Shown here piece after piece: positions 1 through 5,068 of a stretch of DNA of 5,185 nt. This DNA comes from Desulfobacteraceae bacterium. Its GTDB lineage: Bacteria > Desulfobacterota > Desulfobacteria > Desulfobacterales > DAOWNP01. Where the stretch lies: the NCBI GenBank assembly GCA_030642545.1, contig DAOWNP010000192.1:1-5185 (forward strand), written 5' to 3'. The notes under the pieces are model-generated. The model saw nothing but the letters and a program-made list of their open reading frames with translations. It made no database searches and was not told where the DNA came from. Each line of letters starts with the position of its first letter. Positions within the stretch are counted from its first letter, which is position 1. The translations under genes were made by a program, and so were the position numbers.

Positions 1-873
1 GCTGTTGGTCAGTCCTCTATTATTGCTGATCGTGTTGGTCTTAAACTTTTTGATTATCATGTAACTGAATCAGGTTTTGCAGCAGATATTGGCTTTGAAA
101 AATTCTGGAATGTAAAGTGTCGTGCCAGTGGTTTAAAACCTCATGTTTCTGTTTTAACAACAACAGTTCGTGCTTTAAAAATGCATGGTGGCGGGCCAAA
201 AGTTGTTCCTGGAAAAGCTCTTGCTGAAGAATACACAAAAGAAAACCTTGAACTGGTAGAAAAAGGTCTGCCAAACATGGTTCACATGATCAATATTATA
301 CGTAAAGCTGGTATTAATCCTGTTGTATGTATAAACAGATTTTATACAGATACAGATGCAGAGTGTGCTGTAATAAGAAAAGCAGCAGAAGCTGCTGGTG
401 CCCGCTGTGCTGAGTCCAAACATTGGGAACTCGGTGGTGATGGAGCATTAGAGATTGCTGATGCTGTTATTGATGCATGTGAAGAAGAAAATGATTTCAA
501 ATTTCTGTATCCACTAAAAATGAAACTGCGTGATCGAGTTGAAGTTATTGCAAAAGAAGTTTATGGTGCAGACGGCGTATCATGGAGTCCTGAAGCTGAA
601 TCTAAAGCTAAAATGCTTGAAGCTGATTCAAAATATGATGATTTTTCAACAATGATGGTTAAAACTCATTTAAGTTTATCTCATGAACCAACAATAAAGG
701 GAGTTCCAAAAGGATGGACACTACCTATAAGAGATATTCTTATCTATTCTGGAGCAAAATTTCTGTGTCCATGTGCAGGTACTATCAGTCTTATGCCTGG
801 AACAGGTTCAAACCCGGCTTTCAGAAGAATTGATGTTGATACTGAAACTGGTAAAGTAAGTGGTTTATTTTAG
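1..873 (+). CDS. fhs: Formate-tetrahydrofolate ligase, C-terminal part (5' end outside window)
   Basis: Formate-tetrahydrofolate ligase makes 10-formyl-tetrahydrofolate from formate, tetrahydrofolate and ATP in the cytoplasm. It feeds one-carbon metabolism and, in acetogens and many sulfate reducers, the methyl branch of the Wood-Ljungdahl pathway. The reading frame is open from the first base to TAG at 871-873, giving 290 residues. This is about half of the usual 550-600, so the N-terminal P-loop half is missing only because the window starts here. Family blocks seen: GQSSIIADRVGLKL (3-16), TESGFAADIGFEKFWNVKCR (22-41), a glycine-rich MHGGGP turn (61-66), the VVCINRF strand, the VYGADGV block and a MPGTGSNPAF segment before the IDVD...GLF end. 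The CPC pair in the C-terminal KFLCPCAGT segment looks unusual to me. It is followed by terminator candidates and is probably not co-transcribed with the radical SAM gene. The family call is secure; the pathway role is inferred. Confidence 0.95.
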   Translation, partial: AVGQSSIIADRVGLKLFDYHVTESGFAADIGFEKFWNVKCRASGLKPHVSVLTTTVRALKMHGGGPKVVPGKALAEEYTKENLELVEKGLPNMVHMINIIRKAGINPVVCINRFYTDTDAECAVIRKAAEAAGARCAESKHWELGGDGALEIADAVIDACEEENDFKFLYPLKMKLRDRVEVIAKEVYGADGVSWSPEAESKAKMLEADSKYDDFSTMMVKTHLSLSHEPTIKGVPKGWTLPIRDILIYSGAKFLCPCAGTISLMPGTGSNPAFRRIDVDTETGKVSGLF

Positions 874-878
874 ATAAA

Positions 879-915
879 TTTTATTGCAAAATAGAATAAA
901 ACATAGTTTTTTTTT
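879..915 (+). terminator. Weak terminator candidate after fhs
   Basis: A 7-bp all-AT inverted repeat (TTTTATT 879-885, AATAAAA 895-901) begins 5 bases after the fhs stop. A run of nine T follows at 907-915. The stem has no G-C pairs and five bases separate it from the T-run, so it would be weak. The hairpin at 1054-1085 is a far better terminator. Confidence 0.25.
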
Positions 916-1053
916 AGATAATAATATTAATAAGGAAGGAAACTTTATAACTTCAAAAACAAAACTTGTATTTTGTAAGTTATTTTGTTCTCTTTCTTAA
1001 AGAAAAGCGATATAAAATATAGCCAAAAATTTTTATCTAAAAAGTTATAAAAT

Positions 1054-1090
1054 AAAACAGGGAATCTATTATGACTCCCTGTTTTTCTCT
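1054..1090 (+). terminator. Rho-independent terminator
   Basis: A perfect 10-bp stem, AAAACAGGGA (1054-1063) with TCCCTGTTTT (1076-1085), encloses a 12-base loop. Its descending arm runs straight into a T-rich tract (TTTTTCTCTTT). The A-run on the ascending arm means it could also act on the minus strand. It lies 180 bases after the fhs stop and about 140 bases before the radical SAM start, so it probably separates the two transcription units. Confidence 0.75.
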
Positions 1091-1143
1091 TTAAAAAAGT
1101 AGGAATATAGACCATCACATAATTCATTTCACTATGTTATATC

Positions 1144-1178
1144 GGTTGGAGATATACCACTTAATATAATCTCCAACC
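1144..1178 (+). promoter_or_regulatory. Inverted repeat overlapping a TATAAT box, upstream of the radical SAM gene
   Basis: GGTTGGAGAT (1144-1153) and ATCTCCAACC (1169-1178) form a perfect 10-bp inverted repeat with a 15-base spacer. A consensus -10 hexamer, TATAAT, lies at 1165-1170 and overlaps the right arm. Transcription from it would start near 1177 and leave a leader of about 50 bases before the ATG at 1228. No good -35 hexamer lies 16-18 bases upstream, which suits an activator-dependent promoter or argues against a promoter. No T-run follows, so it is not an intrinsic terminator. The site could be a dimeric operator or an RNA hairpin; both are inference. Confidence 0.35.
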
Positions 1179-1227
1179 AAATATTCTTGCGAAATTAATT
1201 ATGTAACAATCTATATAAGGAAATCTT

Positions 1228-2820
1228 ATGCGTTTTTTACTTGTTAATCCATTTTATCCCATTTCAGAAACACCATCTCCCCCATTGGGACTTGCTTTTT
1301 TAGCAGCTGTCCTTGAAAAAGCCGGTGTAGAAGTTAAAATTGTCGATTATGTTGTTCACCCTTACAGCAAAAAAGCTCTTCAGGCAGAAATAGAAAGTTT
1401 TAAACCACAAATAGTTGGGGCCACAGCTGTTACTATGACCTTTTATAATGCTGAAGAAGTAATAAAAGATGTTAAAAGTATAAATCCTGATATTTTTACT
1501 GTAATAGGTGGTCCGCATACAACATTTTATGCAGAAGAAACATTAAACATTCTTCCTGAGCTTGATTTTGTTATACTTGGAGAAGGTGAGACATCAATTG
1601 TTAAACTGGCACAAACAATTGATGATAAAAAAATTGACTTTGAAAATATAAAAGGCATTGTTTACCGTAAAAATGGTACATTAAAAAGAGTAGAGCCTGA
1701 CCTGTATTCTGTAAAAGTAAATGAACTTCCTGTTCCATCCAGACATTTAATACCTCTTGCAAGATACAGAGCACTACACATGCCTGTAAGTATGACAACA
1801 AGCCGCGGATGTCCATTCCAGTGCATTTTTTGTGTGGGCAGAAAAATGGTTGGAGCAAAAGTCAGGTACAATGATCCTGTTAAGATTGTCGATGAATTAG
1901 AATATCTTAGCACACTTAATTTTCACCAGATAAATATTGCTGATGATCTTTTTACAGCAAACAAAAAACAGTGCCTGGCTGTTTGTAATGAAATATTAAA
2001 ACGCAAACTTAAAGTTCAATGGTCTTCTTTTGCACGGGTTGACACGGTCTCTTTAGAAGTTTTAAAAAAAATGAAAGCAGCAGGATGCACAGCTATTAGT
2101 TTTGGTGTTGAAACAGGTAACCCTGAAATATTAAAAACTATTAAAAAAGGAATCACACTTGATCAGGTAGTTAAAGCTGCTAAAATGTGTGTTAAAGCAG
2201 AAATTCTTCCACATGCATCTTTTATATTAGGTCTTCCAGGTGAAACCCCAAAAACTCTGCAAGATACCCATGAATTTGGTGAAATGTTAAAAGAGATAGG
2301 TGTTTCTTACGGATACCACTTGTTAGCACCATTTCCTGGTACAGCTGTAAGAGATGATCATGAAAAATATGGGATTAAAATACTTTCCAATGACTGGTCA
2401 GAATACCACGCAAACAAAGCTATTGTGGAAACTGAGGCTGTTTCTTATAAGGTTTTGGACAAAATTGCAAAAAAATGGGCAGATGAAATGGATGCATGGC
2501 TTGGTAAAATAGGAAGAGATATAGAAAAAGGGACAGCCTCCGAAGAAGATGCCTGGCAGCTTATAAATCTTGAGTATACAGTAATTAATTATGATATCAT
2601 GATGAAAAAGGGTATTGAAAAAGACGGGATTTGGGAAAACTCTGACTCTGACAAAACAGATAAAGATGAACTTATGACACTTGCAGGTAAAGTATGCAAA
2701 TACACTGATTATAAGCAGCAAAAAGTATTTGAATCTTTAAACCATGCACATAACAATGAAAATATTCTCTGTTTAAGAGAAAATGGCAATATAGTTTGGA
2801 AATGGGCAGATTATTTATAA
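1228..2820 (+). CDS. B12-binding-domain radical SAM protein (class B), substrate unknown
   Basis: Predicted cytoplasmic [4Fe-4S] radical S-adenosylmethionine enzyme of 530 residues. Residues 1-140 look like the Rossmann-type cobalamin-binding domain of class B enzymes: LLVNP at the N-terminus, PPLGLAFLAAVLE (18-30), VIGGPH (92-97) and LGEGE (117-121). The radical SAM core begins near 186. Its cluster motif CxxxCxxC is complete (Cys195, Cys199, Cys202, in SRGCPFQCIFC). FGVETGNPEIL (292-302) and FILGLPGET (332-340) match the usual SAM-binding and later barrel strands. Residues 400-530 form a charged, mostly helical tail with no recognised motif. The ATG at 1228 is preceded by AAGGAAA at 1217-1223 with 4-base spacing, which fixes the start. 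Relatives include methyltransferases and BchE-type cyclases, but nothing here reveals the substrate. The gene stands alone between a terminator and a repeat-rich spacer, without an obvious biosynthetic partner. The family call is sure; the specific activity is unknown. Confidence 0.93.
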   Translation: MRFLLVNPFYPISETPSPPLGLAFLAAVLEKAGVEVKIVDYVVHPYSKKALQAEIESFKPQIVGATAVTMTFYNAEEVIKDVKSINPDIFTVIGGPHTTFYAEETLNILPELDFVILGEGETSIVKLAQTIDDKKIDFENIKGIVYRKNGTLKRVEPDLYSVKVNELPVPSRHLIPLARYRALHMPVSMTTSRGCPFQCIFCVGRKMVGAKVRYNDPVKIVDELEYLSTLNFHQINIADDLFTANKKQCLAVCNEILKRKLKVQWSSFARVDTVSLEVLKKMKAAGCTAISFGVETGNPEILKTIKKGITLDQVVKAAKMCVKAEILPHASFILGLPGETPKTLQDTHEFGEMLKEIGVSYGYHLLAPFPGTAVRDDHEKYGIKILSNDWSEYHANKAIVETEAVSYKVLDKIAKKWADEMDAWLGKIGRDIEKGTASEEDAWQLINLEYTVINYDIMMKKGIEKDGIWENSDSDKTDKDELMTLAGKVCKYTDYKQQKVFESLNHAHNNENILCLRENGNIVWKWADYL

Positions 2821-2853
2821 AATATAAAACCCGATATTTTATCCACGTTTCTA

Positions 2854-2950
2854 ACTATTTTTCAGTAGTGTCCGGTTAGAATTTTGCATAAGGGAAGTTT
2901 ATTTGTTTTGTTTTCTGCAATTTCCTAACCGGACACTACTGACTATTTTT
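2854..2950. repeat. 9-bp target site duplication flanking the 79-bp element
   Basis: ACTATTTTT occurs at 2854-2862, directly before the left end of the element, and again at 2942-2950, directly after its right end. The exact 9-base match at both junctions is the expected trace of a transposition event. A 9-bp duplication is typical of several DDE-transposase groups, including IS4-type elements. Confidence 0.8.
2863..2941. mobile_element. 79-bp miniature inverted-repeat transposable element (MITE-like)
   Basis: The element is bounded by perfect 17-bp terminal inverted repeats: CAGTAGTGTCCGGTTAG (2863-2879) and its complement (2925-2941). A second imperfect pairing, TTGCA (2884-2888) with TGCAA (2916-2920), lies inside. 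It is flanked by the 9-bp duplication ACTATTTTT. Its left 50 bases, taken from 2861, align without gaps to the IS end starting at 5031, with 39 of 50 identical; AGGGAAGTTT is fully conserved. It is too short to encode a transposase and is best read as an internally deleted, non-autonomous relative of that IS. As RNA it would fold into a long hairpin between the radical SAM gene and the hypothetical gene, so it may also affect transcription. Confidence 0.8.
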
Positions 2951-2963
2951 ACTCTGTGTTTTT

Positions 2964-3005
2964 ATATTCAGTAGAGATAAGATATGCCTTGTCTCTACTG
3001 AATAT
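2964..3005. repeat. Long perfect hairpin upstream of the hypothetical gene
   Basis: The arms 2964-2981 and 2988-3005 pair over 18 bases (one G-T pair at 2978/2991) around a 6-base loop. The core arm is TTCAGTAGAGA. There is no T-run after it on either strand, so it is not a standard intrinsic terminator, although it could stall polymerase or protect an mRNA end. Its outer TTCAGTAG matches the eight bases at the end of the neighbouring mobile element (2861-2868). No direct repeats flank it. It ends 31 bases before the ATG of the next gene. Confidence 0.55.
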
Positions 3006-3036
3006 TTCACATAATATCCTTAATTTATAAAAAACA

Positions 3037-3324
3037 ATGAAACCCATAAAACTTAATCTTGAAAAACATTGTATAGAAACCGAGACAAAACGTATTTATA
3101 ACAGACTGATATCTAATTATTTTAAAGCAACAGACAATATTCACCTTGAGAAACAGATTGACTTTTTGCATAAAGCATTAACAAATCTTGATTTTACAAC
3201 CCTGCGGGGACAATTCTCACAACTTTCTAAAAACGATGAAAATTCTGTTACTTATGAAACAGATAACAGCAATAAGATAATAATTAAAGTTGACGGTATC
3301 ACTCTGTTTACAAAACAAATTTAA
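3037..3324 (+). CDS. Small hypothetical protein (95 residues)
   Basis: I do not recognise this protein. It is a soluble, charged 95-residue polypeptide with no signal peptide or membrane segment and a single Cys (residue 12). Residues 1-50 look helical (KRIYNRLISNYFKA, then LEKQIDFLHKALTNLDF). Residues 68-95 look like short beta strands (VTYETDNS, KIIIKVDGITLF), suggesting a small alpha/beta domain. A stop codon lies three codons upstream (3028-3030), so ATG 3037 is the only likely start, although no ribosome binding site is visible. It lies 216 bases after the radical SAM gene with a mobile element and a hairpin between them, so shared transcription is uncertain. Its TAA shares four bases with the oppositely oriented end of the pilin operon. 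Ordered amino-acid composition supports a real gene, but with only moderate certainty. Confidence 0.6.
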   Translation: MKPIKLNLEKHCIETETKRIYNRLISNYFKATDNIHLEKQIDFLHKALTNLDFTTLRGQFSQLSKNDENSVTYETDNSNKIIIKVDGITLFTKQI

Positions 3325-3935
3325 AAAACTGAATTTATAAAACATCCCCCGGCACTTTGCTCTTCAGAGCCACCTGATACAGCTCCTAAATCAGCAGGGC
3401 TAATCGGTCTGTATAAATTTCTGGGAACCATCTCTATATTAAAGTTTACTGGAAAATTATTAGGGCCTTTAATTGTCACAGAAACTCTTATTTTTGCCAG
3501 ATTTTCAGAACCATCAGCAATTGTCCAGGCAGTTCCATCTGTCCTAAAATATGAAAAGAGATCCTCTCCTCCTGCATTTGCAACAACATTATCTGTAAAA
3601 ACATAAGCTCTGTTTACAGCTACATCAACTATTTCTAAATTACTGTTAGATATTTGAAATCTTTCTGTAACAACTGCCCTGTTCATTAAAAATTCAACAG
3701 TAACTGATGTATCATCTGCCTGTGTAATTGCAGAAATATTAATAAACGTTTTTTTCATCCTCTCTAATACCAGTTGACTCTTCTGGGAAAGAGCATATGC
3801 ATCTTTTGAAAAAAGAAATACCCGTGCTGCTTGAGTAAGGCCATACCCTGCCATTATTGCCAAAATACCGACAAGCACTAATGTAACTATAACTTCAATT
3901 AACGTAAAACCGTTTTTTTTTTTTAATTTTCCCAT
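3321..3935 (-). CDS. Prepilin-like minor pseudopilin, GspJ/PilW-like
   Basis: Last gene of the prepilin operon. From ATG at 3933-3935 the product has 204 residues and a classic short basic leader, MGKLKKKNG. Prepilin peptidase should cut between Gly9 and Phe10 and methylate the Phe. The mature N-terminus FTLIE carries the invariant Glu5, and residues 10-32 form the hydrophobic helix for inner-membrane insertion and pilus packing. The rest is a beta-rich globular domain, consistent in order and size with GspJ/PilW proteins at the tip of a pseudopilus or pilus. A longer start at 3980 is in frame (219 residues) but gives an unusual 24-residue leader; neither start has a well-placed ribosome binding site. 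The coding strand has 12 consecutive A (3913-3924) inside the leader. The C-terminus is a Gly/Ser-rich linker ending GGCFINSVF, resembling the start of a CFI-box tail. GspJ versus PilW cannot be settled from sequence alone. Confidence 0.85.
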   Translation of the reverse strand: MGKLKKKNGFTLIEVIVTLVLVGILAIMAGYGLTQAARVFLFSKDAYALSQKSQLVLERMKKTFINISAITQADDTSVTVEFLMNRAVVTERFQISNSNLEIVDVAVNRAYVFTDNVVANAGGEDLFSYFRTDGTAWTIADGSENLAKIRVSVTIKGPNNFPVNFNIEMVPRNLYRPISPADLGAVSGGSEEQSAGGCFINSVF

Positions 3936-4004
3936 AATAGTGACTATTTTATTTATAATTTTATAAATACTTAGGAACATGGATGAAATAACTCTGTATC
4001 TTTC

Positions 4005-4439
4005 CTAACTCACACTTTTAAAAAAAAGGGCACTGTTTCTGGCCTTTGTTGTATTATCAATTACTGTAACTTTAAGAATATCACGACCTGTACTATAACC
4101 TGATGATGTAGGCTCATTATGACTTCCATCAAAATCATTAAAAGAATTAAACTCTATGCTATACTCTGAACCAGTATATTCAGCAGCAATCCTGGCATGC
4201 AGACTATCAAGCACATCTGTCTCAGTAAGCATAGCAAAATAATCAGAATTAATACCCTCCATTACCCTATCTATTCTATTAATATTTTGGATGTTTCTTG
4301 CAGGTTTCATACTTTTATTTAAACCAGTTCCTATTAAAGAAATCATAAAAGATCCTAATATAGCCGCTATAACAATTGATACAATAACCTCTATTAATGT
4401 AAAACCGCAGTTTTTTTTATTAATAATACTTTTACTCAT
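4005..4439 (-). CDS. Prepilin-like minor pseudopilin, GspI/PilV-like
   Basis: A 144-residue prepilin-type protein with leader MSKSIINKKNCG, predicted cleavage between Gly12 and Phe13, and mature start FTLIEV with Glu5 at residue 17. The hydrophobic helix covers about residues 13-35. The globular part is short (about 110 residues). The ATG (4437-4439) overlaps the TGA of the upstream GspH-like gene as ATGA, a strong sign of translational coupling. A G-rich GGGG lies eight bases before the start. The middle position in an H-I-J order and the small size point to GspI/PilV. A run of eight A (coding strand, 4411-4418) lies in the leader codons. A Cys directly before the cleavage Gly is slightly unusual. 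The prepilin class is secure; the subfamily is inferred from order. Confidence 0.85.
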   Translation of the reverse strand: MSKSIINKKNCGFTLIEVIVSIVIAAILGSFMISLIGTGLNKSMKPARNIQNINRIDRVMEGINSDYFAMLTETDVLDSLHARIAAEYTGSEYSIEFNSFNDFDGSHNEPTSSGYSTGRDILKVTVIDNTTKARNSALFFKSVS

Positions 4440-4930
4440 TCTATATACCCCGTATATGGTTCAATAGTTATATTCCCAATATTTCCGGTTGTTGATATAA
4501 TTCTATTTGCCAGTGGATTTGATTCTGCTTTATGGGAGATACTATAGGGTACGCCCCATGAGTCAAAAGAGATATAACCCGTATAATTTATTGAGTCAGG
4601 CTTGGGTAAATCCACTGCAATTTCATCAGGAAATTTATAATCATTCTGAGATGTGTCATACATATACAATTTATATGTGGAACCTTGAAACTGTATTCCC
4701 CATGTTAAATTAGAATTTAATGCTCTCATCTGAGAATATCTAAGATGAGATTTCAACTTTTCTATCTCAACAATATTTTCAACACTATCTATGCTTTGTC
4801 CTGAATCTCTCATCAAAATAAATGCTGATAATATACCAATAATAAGCAATACCACTATTACTTCAATAAGTGTAAATCCATTATTATTTGAAAAAAAAGA
4901 GGATTTAATAAATATCTTCTTATTGTTCAT
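4436..4930 (-). CDS. Prepilin-like minor pseudopilin, GspH/FimT-like
   Basis: First gene of the prepilin operon, 164 residues. The leader is MNNKKIFIKSSFFSNNNG, with cleavage expected between Gly18 and Phe19; FTLIEV supplies Glu5 at residue 23, and residues 19-41 form the membrane helix. After it, LRYSQMRALNSNLTWGIQF (about 87-105) resembles the conserved region of GspH/FimT proteins, where a helix with SQxRA leads into the first strands of the globular domain. The protein ends in a short TGYIE strand. The start is well supported: ATG 4928-4930 has AAGGAAG (4935-4941 on the plus strand) four bases upstream. Its stop overlaps the next start. The product should be an inner-membrane-anchored minor subunit primed for pilus or pseudopilus assembly. 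No catalytic role is expected. Confidence 0.88.
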   Translation of the reverse strand: MNNKKIFIKSSFFSNNNGFTLIEVIVVLLIIGILSAFILMRDSGQSIDSVENIVEIEKLKSHLRYSQMRALNSNLTWGIQFQGSTYKLYMYDTSQNDYKFPDEIAVDLPKPDSINYTGYISFDSWGVPYSISHKAESNPLANRIISTTGNIGNITIEPYTGYIE

Positions 4931-4974
4931 GAAACTTCCTTATTATAATAAAAACTATTAACATTTTCTTGAAT

Positions 4975-4993
4975 TATCAAATAAAATTTGATA
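4975..4993. promoter_or_regulatory. Operator-like palindrome upstream of the prepilin operon
   Basis: TATCAAAT (4975-4982) and ATTTGATA (4986-4993) form a perfect 8-bp inverted repeat with a 3-base centre, 45 bases before the first prepilin start. The size and symmetry suit a dimeric regulator site, but the region is about 85% AT, so chance palindromes are easy. I could not place a -35/-10 pair with standard spacing around it. Confidence 0.25.
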
Positions 4994-5068
4994 CTGAATA
5001 ATCAATATTTTTTTATATTACCTGTATTACTTCAGTAGTGTCTAATTAAAATCTTGAGAGAGGGAAGT

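Larger units (their letters stand above)
874..1227. other. AT-rich intergenic region between fhs and the radical SAM gene
   Basis: This stretch has no convincing gene on either strand. It contains the weak terminator candidate at 879-915, the strong hairpin terminator at 1054-1090, the inverted repeat/-10 candidate at 1144-1178 and the ribosome binding site at 1217-1223. A good purine-rich AAGGAAGGAAA sequence near 932-942 is not followed by a usable start codon. I see no tRNA fold or known riboswitch in it. Confidence 0.6.

Noticed and set aside
945..1127. 60-residue open frame on the minus strand in the fhs/radical SAM gap
   Set aside because: It is read straight through the strong terminator hairpin. 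Its Phe/Lys/Ile-rich composition is what random AT-rich DNA gives, and no partner or domain is visible.
1187..1217. TTGCGA/TATATA as a promoter for the radical SAM gene
   Set aside because: The spacing is 19 bases and the -10 would overlap the ribosome binding site, leaving no leader; the TATAAT at 1165 fits better.
2398..2721. 107-residue minus-strand open frame inside the radical SAM gene
   Set aside because: It lies entirely antisense to well-supported coding sequence and its Cys/Phe-rich composition is typical of a shadow frame.
2818..2841. TAAAATAT/ATATTTTA hairpin at the radical SAM stop codon, as a terminator
   Set aside because: The 8-bp stem has only A-T pairs and no T-run follows it beyond the stem itself.
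2862..3005. CRISPR array or tandem repeat made of the neighbouring hairpins
   Set aside because: There are only two hairpins with different sequences sharing eight bases, and no regular repeat-spacer pattern.
4944..4950. TATAAT-like sequence just upstream of the GspH-like gene as its -10 box (minus strand)
   Set aside because: It abuts the ribosome binding site, so transcription would start inside it.
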